DNA of 19,211 nucleotides from NCBI GenBank assembly GCA_035620515.1, contig DASPGR010000068.1, positions 1-19,211 on the forward strand, given 5' to 3'. A model generated the notes under the pieces. It did no database searches, had not been told where the DNA came from, and saw nothing but the letters and a program-made list of their open reading frames with translations. The position numbers were made by a program, and so were the translations under genes. Shown here piece after piece: positions 15,568 through 19,211 of this stretch. The DNA is from SG8-41 sp035620515. Its GTDB lineage: Bacteria; Pseudomonadota; Gammaproteobacteria; Burkholderiales; SG8-41. Positions within the stretch are counted from its first letter, which is position 1, and every line of letters begins with the position of its first letter.

Positions 15568-17394
15568 CTACTCGACGGTGACCGACTTCGCGAGGTTCCT
15601 GGGTTTATCGACGTCGTTGCCGCGCTCCAGGGCCGCGTGATAGGCGAGGAGCTGCAACGGCACCGTGTGCAGGATGGGCGAGAGCATGCCTGCATGGTCG
15701 GGCATTCGAATCACGTGCACGCCGTCTCCGTGCGTCAGCTTCGTATCCTGGTCGGCCAGCACGTGCAGCTCGCCTCCCCGCGCGCGCACTTCCTGCAGGT
15801 TGGACTTGAGCTTTTCCAGCAGGGTGTCGTTGGGCGCGATTGCGACCACCGGCATTTCCCTGTCCACCAGCGCAAGCGGACCGTGCTTCAACTCGCCGGC
15901 GGCGTAGGCCTCGGCGTGGATGTAGGAAATCTCCTTCAGCTTGAGCGCCCCCTCCATCGCGATGGGCCAGTGAATGCCGCGGCCGAGGAAGAGGGCGTGC
16001 TGGCGCTTTGCGAATTTCTTCGCCCAGCGCTCGATTTCAGGCTCCAGCTGGAGGACGGTGGACAGCGCCGCCGGCAAATGTCGCAAGGACTGCAGGAGCG
16101 CCGCCTCGCGTTCACCGGTCAACCTTGCGCGCTGCTTCGCGAGGACCATCGTCAGCAGCGCCAGGGCCGCGAGCTGGGTCGTGAAAGCCTTGGTGGATGC
16201 AACTCCGATCTCCGGTCCGGCCCGCGTCAAGAAGCGCAAATCGGCGGTCCGAATCAGCGCCGACTCCGGGACATTGCAAATTGCAAGCGAATGGCGATGG
16301 CCGAGCCCTTTGGCATGCTGGACTGCAGCCAGAGTGTCCGCCGTCTCGCCTGACTGCGATATGGCGACCACCAGCGTGTCGGGTGCGGGCACCGATTCGC
16401 GATAGCGGTACTCGCTCGCAATCTCGACATTGCAGGGAAGGCCCGCAATGCCTTCCAGCCAGTAGCGCGCCACCATCCCGGCGTGGTAGCTCGTGCCACA
16501 CGCGATGATGAGCAGCCCGCCGGTCGTGCCCAGTACCTCGTCGGCGCCGGCCCCGAAGAGGTTCGCGGTCACCGAGCGCGCACCCGCGACCATCTCGAGC
16601 GTGTTCGCGACGGCGCCGGGCTGCTCGAAGATTTCCTTCTGCATGTAATGGCGATAGGGCCCCAGTTCCACCTCATCCGCCGTGATGTGGCTGCGATGAA
16701 CCGGTCGTTCGACGCCCTTGCCCGCAGCATCCCGCACCGCGACCCGCTCGAGCGTAATCTCGGCGCAGTCGCCGTCCTCGAGGTAGATGATGTTCTGCGT
16801 CACCTGAATCAGCGCCGATGCGTCCGAGGCGGCGAAGTTCCCTCCTTCGCCCAGGCCGAGCAGCAAGGGCGCTCCCTGGCGAGCGACGATCAGCCGCGAT
16901 CGATCACCCTCGGAGATCACCGCGATCGCGTACGCCCCGACGAGCTCGTTCCTCGCCGTCTGCACCGCATCGAACAGGGAGATGCCCGGCCTGAGGCACG
17001 AATGCACGAGATGCGCGATGACCTCGGTATCCGTGTCAGACGTGAACTCGTACCCTTGCGACCGAAGCCGCGCCCGGATCTCCTCGTGGTTCTCGATGAT
17101 GCCGTTGTGCACCACGGAAACACCACCCGATACATGAGGGTGCGCGTTGCGCTCCACAGGTGCGCCGTGAGTAGCCCAGCGCGTGTGGGCAATGCCAAGG
17201 GGGCCGCTCACGCCCTGCCCCTGGACCAGCCGTTCGAGCTCGGCCACGCGGCCGGTACAGCGCACACGCTGCAGAGAGCCGTTCAGCACCGCGACGCCCG
17301 CCGAATCGTACCCGCGGTACTCGAGCCGCTTCAGCCCCTCGATCAATACCGGGACGACGTTGCGCCTTGAGATAGCTCCGACGATGCCGCACAT
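15568..17394 (-). CDS. glmS: Glutamine--fructose-6-phosphate aminotransferase (isomerizing)
   Basis: Makes glucosamine-6-phosphate from fructose-6-phosphate and glutamine, the entry step to UDP-GlcNAc for peptidoglycan and lipopolysaccharide. The 608 residues match the family. The N-terminal glutaminase has the nucleophile Cys2 (MCGIVGAI), HTRWATHG and HNGIIENHEEIR. The isomerase part has two SIS domains with ACGTSYHAG and QSGETADTLA, plus Glu488 (LKEISYIHAEAY), His504 (ELKHGPLALVD) and Lys603 in the C-terminal AKSVTVE, the same numbering as in E. coli. The ATG lies 4 bp after the glmU stop, so the two are cotranscribed. That spacing leaves no room for a glmS ribozyme or a long sRNA-controlled leader. 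Very confident. Confidence 0.98.
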   Translation of the reverse strand: MCGIVGAISRRNVVPVLIEGLKRLEYRGYDSAGVAVLNGSLQRVRCTGRVAELERLVQGQGVSGPLGIAHTRWATHGAPVERNAHPHVSGGVSVVHNGIIENHEEIRARLRSQGYEFTSDTDTEVIAHLVHSCLRPGISLFDAVQTARNELVGAYAIAVISEGDRSRLIVARQGAPLLLGLGEGGNFAASDASALIQVTQNIIYLEDGDCAEITLERVAVRDAAGKGVERPVHRSHITADEVELGPYRHYMQKEIFEQPGAVANTLEMVAGARSVTANLFGAGADEVLGTTGGLLIIACGTSYHAGMVARYWLEGIAGLPCNVEIASEYRYRESVPAPDTLVVAISQSGETADTLAAVQHAKGLGHRHSLAICNVPESALIRTADLRFLTRAGPEIGVASTKAFTTQLAALALLTMVLAKQRARLTGEREAALLQSLRHLPAALSTVLQLEPEIERWAKKFAKRQHALFLGRGIHWPIAMEGALKLKEISYIHAEAYAAGELKHGPLALVDREMPVVAIAPNDTLLEKLKSNLQEVRARGGELHVLADQDTKLTHGDGVHVIRMPDHAGMLSPILHTVPLQLLAYHAALERGNDVDKPRNLAKSVTVE

Positions 17395-17398
17395 AAGC

Positions 17399-18766
17399 TC
17401 AGTGATTTTTCTTGGTCGGACGCTTCCATCCGGCCCGGTGCTCCTGCGTCTTGGCGTTGATCACGAGACCGCCGGACGGCGTGTTCTTCCACACGGTCGT
17501 ACCTGCCCCAATGGTGGCGCCTCGTGCGACCGTCACAGGCGCCACGAGCTGCACGTCCGATCCGATGTGCACGTCATCCTCGATGACCGTCTGGTGCTTG
17601 TTCGCGCCGTCATAGTTGCAGGTGATGGTTCCGGCGCCGACGTTGACATCCCGGCCGATCGTTGTGTCACCGATGTATGACAGATGATTCGCCTTGGATC
17701 GGGCTCCGATCTTGCTCGCCTTCACTTCGACGAAATTGCCGATGTGCACTTCCTCCCCGATCCGGTTGCCGGGGCGGAGGCGAGCGTATGGCCCGATCCG
17801 GCAGCGCTCGCCGATTCTCGCGTCTTCCATCAACGTAAACGGCTCGATACGCGTACCCGCGCCGATCTCGGCGTCACGCAGCACGCAATTTGCTCCGATC
17901 ACGACCCCGTCGCCCAGGCGCACCCGGCCTTCGAACACGCAGTTGACATCGATGCTGACATCGGCGCCACATGCAAGCTCCCCCCGAACGTCAAGCCGCA
18001 TCGGGTCCGCCAGCATGACCCCTTGGTCCAGGAGCCGCAGGGCATGGCGTTGCTGCCACGCCCGCTCCGCCTGGGCCAGCTGCAGCTTGCTGTTGACGCC
18101 CAGCGCCTCCCACGAATCGTGGGCCGTAACGGTTGCGACCCGAACGCGATCTTTCAGCGCCAGGCTGACGACATCCGTCAGGTAATACTCGCACTGTGCA
18201 TTCCGGTTGCCGATCTTCGCAAGCCATCCCTTCAAGCGGCGCGTCGGCAACACCATGATCCCGGTATTGACCTCGCGCAGACGGCGCTGTGCCGCGGTCG
18301 CATCCTTCTCCTCGACGATCGCGCGGATCCGCCCCTGCCTGTCGCGCACGACCCGGCCGTAACCGTCCGGTTCATCGAGTTCCATCGTGAGAATCACAAC
18401 CTCGTCGCGCGCGCCGTCGATCATTCGTTTGAGCGTGCCGGGCTCGATCAGGGGAACGTCGCCGTAGAGCACGAGGGTCGCGCCGGCTGCGTCAAGCTTC
18501 GGCAGCGCTTGGGCCAGTGCATGACCGGTACCAAGCTGCGGCTCCTGCCGCACAAATACCAGATCGGATTCGCTCAACGCACGCGGCAGAGCTTCGCCTC
18601 CGTGCCCATAGACGACGCAGATCCGCTGTGGCGCAAGCGCGCGGGCCGTCTCCAGGACGTGCCGGATGAGCGGGCGCCCGGCCAGCGGATGCAGGACCTT
18701 CGGCAACGGGGAATGCATGCGTTTGCCCTGACCTGCGGCCAGAATCACAACGTTGACCCGAGACAT
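17399..18766 (-). CDS. glmU: Bifunctional GlmU: GlcNAc-1-P uridyltransferase / GlcN-1-P acetyltransferase
   Basis: Catalyses the last two steps to UDP-N-acetylglucosamine: acetylation of glucosamine-1-phosphate and then uridylyl transfer. With the ATG at 18766 it is 455 residues, the usual family length. A GTG at 18784 would add six residues (MCDNFV) with no support. The N-terminal pyrophosphorylase domain has LAAGQGKRM (Lys15 where Thr is common), Lys23 in LPKVLH, Asp103 (YGDVPLI) and Asn225 (GVNSKLQLA), the last two for metal binding. From about residue 250 the left-handed beta-helix hexapeptide repeats form the acetyltransferase, with catalytic His361 (ANHLSYIGD) followed by AGTITCNYDGANKH. 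glpD lies 21 bp upstream on the same strand; glmS follows after 4 bp. Confidence 0.97.
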   Translation of the reverse strand: MSRVNVVILAAGQGKRMHSPLPKVLHPLAGRPLIRHVLETARALAPQRICVVYGHGGEALPRALSESDLVFVRQEPQLGTGHALAQALPKLDAAGATLVLYGDVPLIEPGTLKRMIDGARDEVVILTMELDEPDGYGRVVRDRQGRIRAIVEEKDATAAQRRLREVNTGIMVLPTRRLKGWLAKIGNRNAQCEYYLTDVVSLALKDRVRVATVTAHDSWEALGVNSKLQLAQAERAWQQRHALRLLDQGVMLADPMRLDVRGELACGADVSIDVNCVFEGRVRLGDGVVIGANCVLRDAEIGAGTRIEPFTLMEDARIGERCRIGPYARLRPGNRIGEEVHIGNFVEVKASKIGARSKANHLSYIGDTTIGRDVNVGAGTITCNYDGANKHQTVIEDDVHIGSDVQLVAPVTVARGATIGAGTTVWKNTPSGGLVINAKTQEHRAGWKRPTKKNH

Positions 18767-18787
18767 GACGAAATTATCGCACAAACA

Positions 18788-19211
18788 TCAACTTACGCGC
18801 CGCTCGATGTAGCGGGCAACCGCTGCGCGCTGGCTTGAACTCAGGTGGAGCCCTGCCTTCGTGCGCCGCCAGAGCACATCGTCTGCGGTGCGCGCCCACT
18901 CGCGCTCCACGAAATAATCGATCTCCCGCGCGTAAAGTTCAACGCCAAAATGCTCACCCAGGTCAGAAAGCTTGGCGCTCTCCCCGAGCACCTCATAGAC
19001 CAGCGCGCCGTGACGGCGGGCTAGCGCGCGTCGCACGTCCGCCGGCAGCCATGGAGAATCCCGCTGGACATGGAAATCGGCGAACTGGTCAAAGGGCTCG
19101 CCACGCAGGTCACCACCGGGAAATGCCGCGTGCCGGGTCCACGGCGCCGACATGGCCGGGAACCACGGGGCGAGCGCCGCGAGCGCTTTCTCAGCGAGAC
19201 GGCGGAAGGTG
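18788..19211 (-). CDS. glpD: Glycerol-3-phosphate dehydrogenase, C-terminal end (partial)
   Basis: Only the last 140 or so residues are in the window; the frame is open to the right edge and the gene's start lies beyond it. The apparent ATG at 19153 is an internal methionine. The sequence from TFRRLAEKAL through PGGD, and especially YFVEREWARTADDVLWRRTKAG, is the characteristic C-terminal cap domain of aerobic, membrane-associated, FAD-dependent glycerol-3-phosphate dehydrogenase. This enzyme oxidises glycerol-3-phosphate to dihydroxyacetone phosphate and reduces quinone. The catalytic FAD domain is not visible, so whether the whole gene is intact is unknown. The stop is 21 bp before the glmU start on the same strand, so transcription into glmU is likely. 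Confidence 0.9.
   Translation of the reverse strand, partial: TFRRLAEKALAALAPWFPAMSAPWTRHAAFPGGDLRGEPFDQFADFHVQRDSPWLPADVRRALARRHGALVYEVLGESAKLSDLGEHFGVELYAREIDYFVEREWARTADDVLWRRTKAGLHLSSSQRAAVARYIERRVS

Noticed and set aside
15564..15597. GAACCT / AGGTTC as a bidirectional terminator between the SDR gene and glmS
   Set aside because: The arms are 6 bp with a loop of more than 20 nt inside glmS coding sequence and no T-tract.
18774..18784. TTATCGCACA near the glmU start as another DnaA box
   Set aside because: It has an extra base within the consensus and does not fit TTATNCACA.
18767..18787. GATAAT on the minus strand as a glmU -10 box
   Set aside because: No -35-like hexamer lies 16-18 bp upstream, and the position would put the transcription start at or inside the start codon.

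Overview
The window is a GC-rich, densely packed stretch of bacterial chromosome holding conserved housekeeping genes. There is no sign of a mobile element, prophage, CRISPR array, tRNA or rRNA. All proteins look proteobacterial. The order dgt, gltB, gltD, hemE, priA, argS, SPOR protein, dsbA, followed by a glmS/glmU pair, is what I would expect in Betaproteobacteria. That assignment rests on remembered gene order and protein style, not on a search, and a gammaproteobacterium is the main alternative.

Layout, left to right. Positions 2-1009 (+) are the C-terminal part of a dGTPase-like HD hydrolase. A 148-bp gap with a strong 19-bp dyad then leads into the glutamate synthase genes gltB and gltD, which assimilate ammonia. 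hemE (heme synthesis, GTG start) follows. A 347-bp non-coding gap (8499-8845) holds two perfect-consensus DnaA boxes, a third near-match, an AT-rich stretch and five GATC sites. After the gap come priA (replication restart helicase), argS, a membrane-anchored SPOR-domain protein, two tandem periplasmic DsbA-family oxidoreductases (CPHC then CPYC) and a short-chain dehydrogenase. From argS to the dehydrogenase the genes are nearly contiguous and read as one operon. The right side is on the minus strand and converges on it with a 7-bp gap: glpD (partial, C-terminal end), glmU and glmS, in transcription order. GlmS and GlmU supply glucosamine-6-phosphate and UDP-GlcNAc for peptidoglycan and lipopolysaccharide.

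Taken together these are growth functions: nitrogen assimilation, heme, replication restart, translation, cell-wall precursors and envelope disulfide folding. The most noteworthy feature is the DnaA-box region between hemE and priA, which could be an oriC, part of one, or a DnaA-binding/titration site. The second is the tandem DsbA pair with differing active-site dipeptides. I found no convincing previously undescribed multi-gene system.
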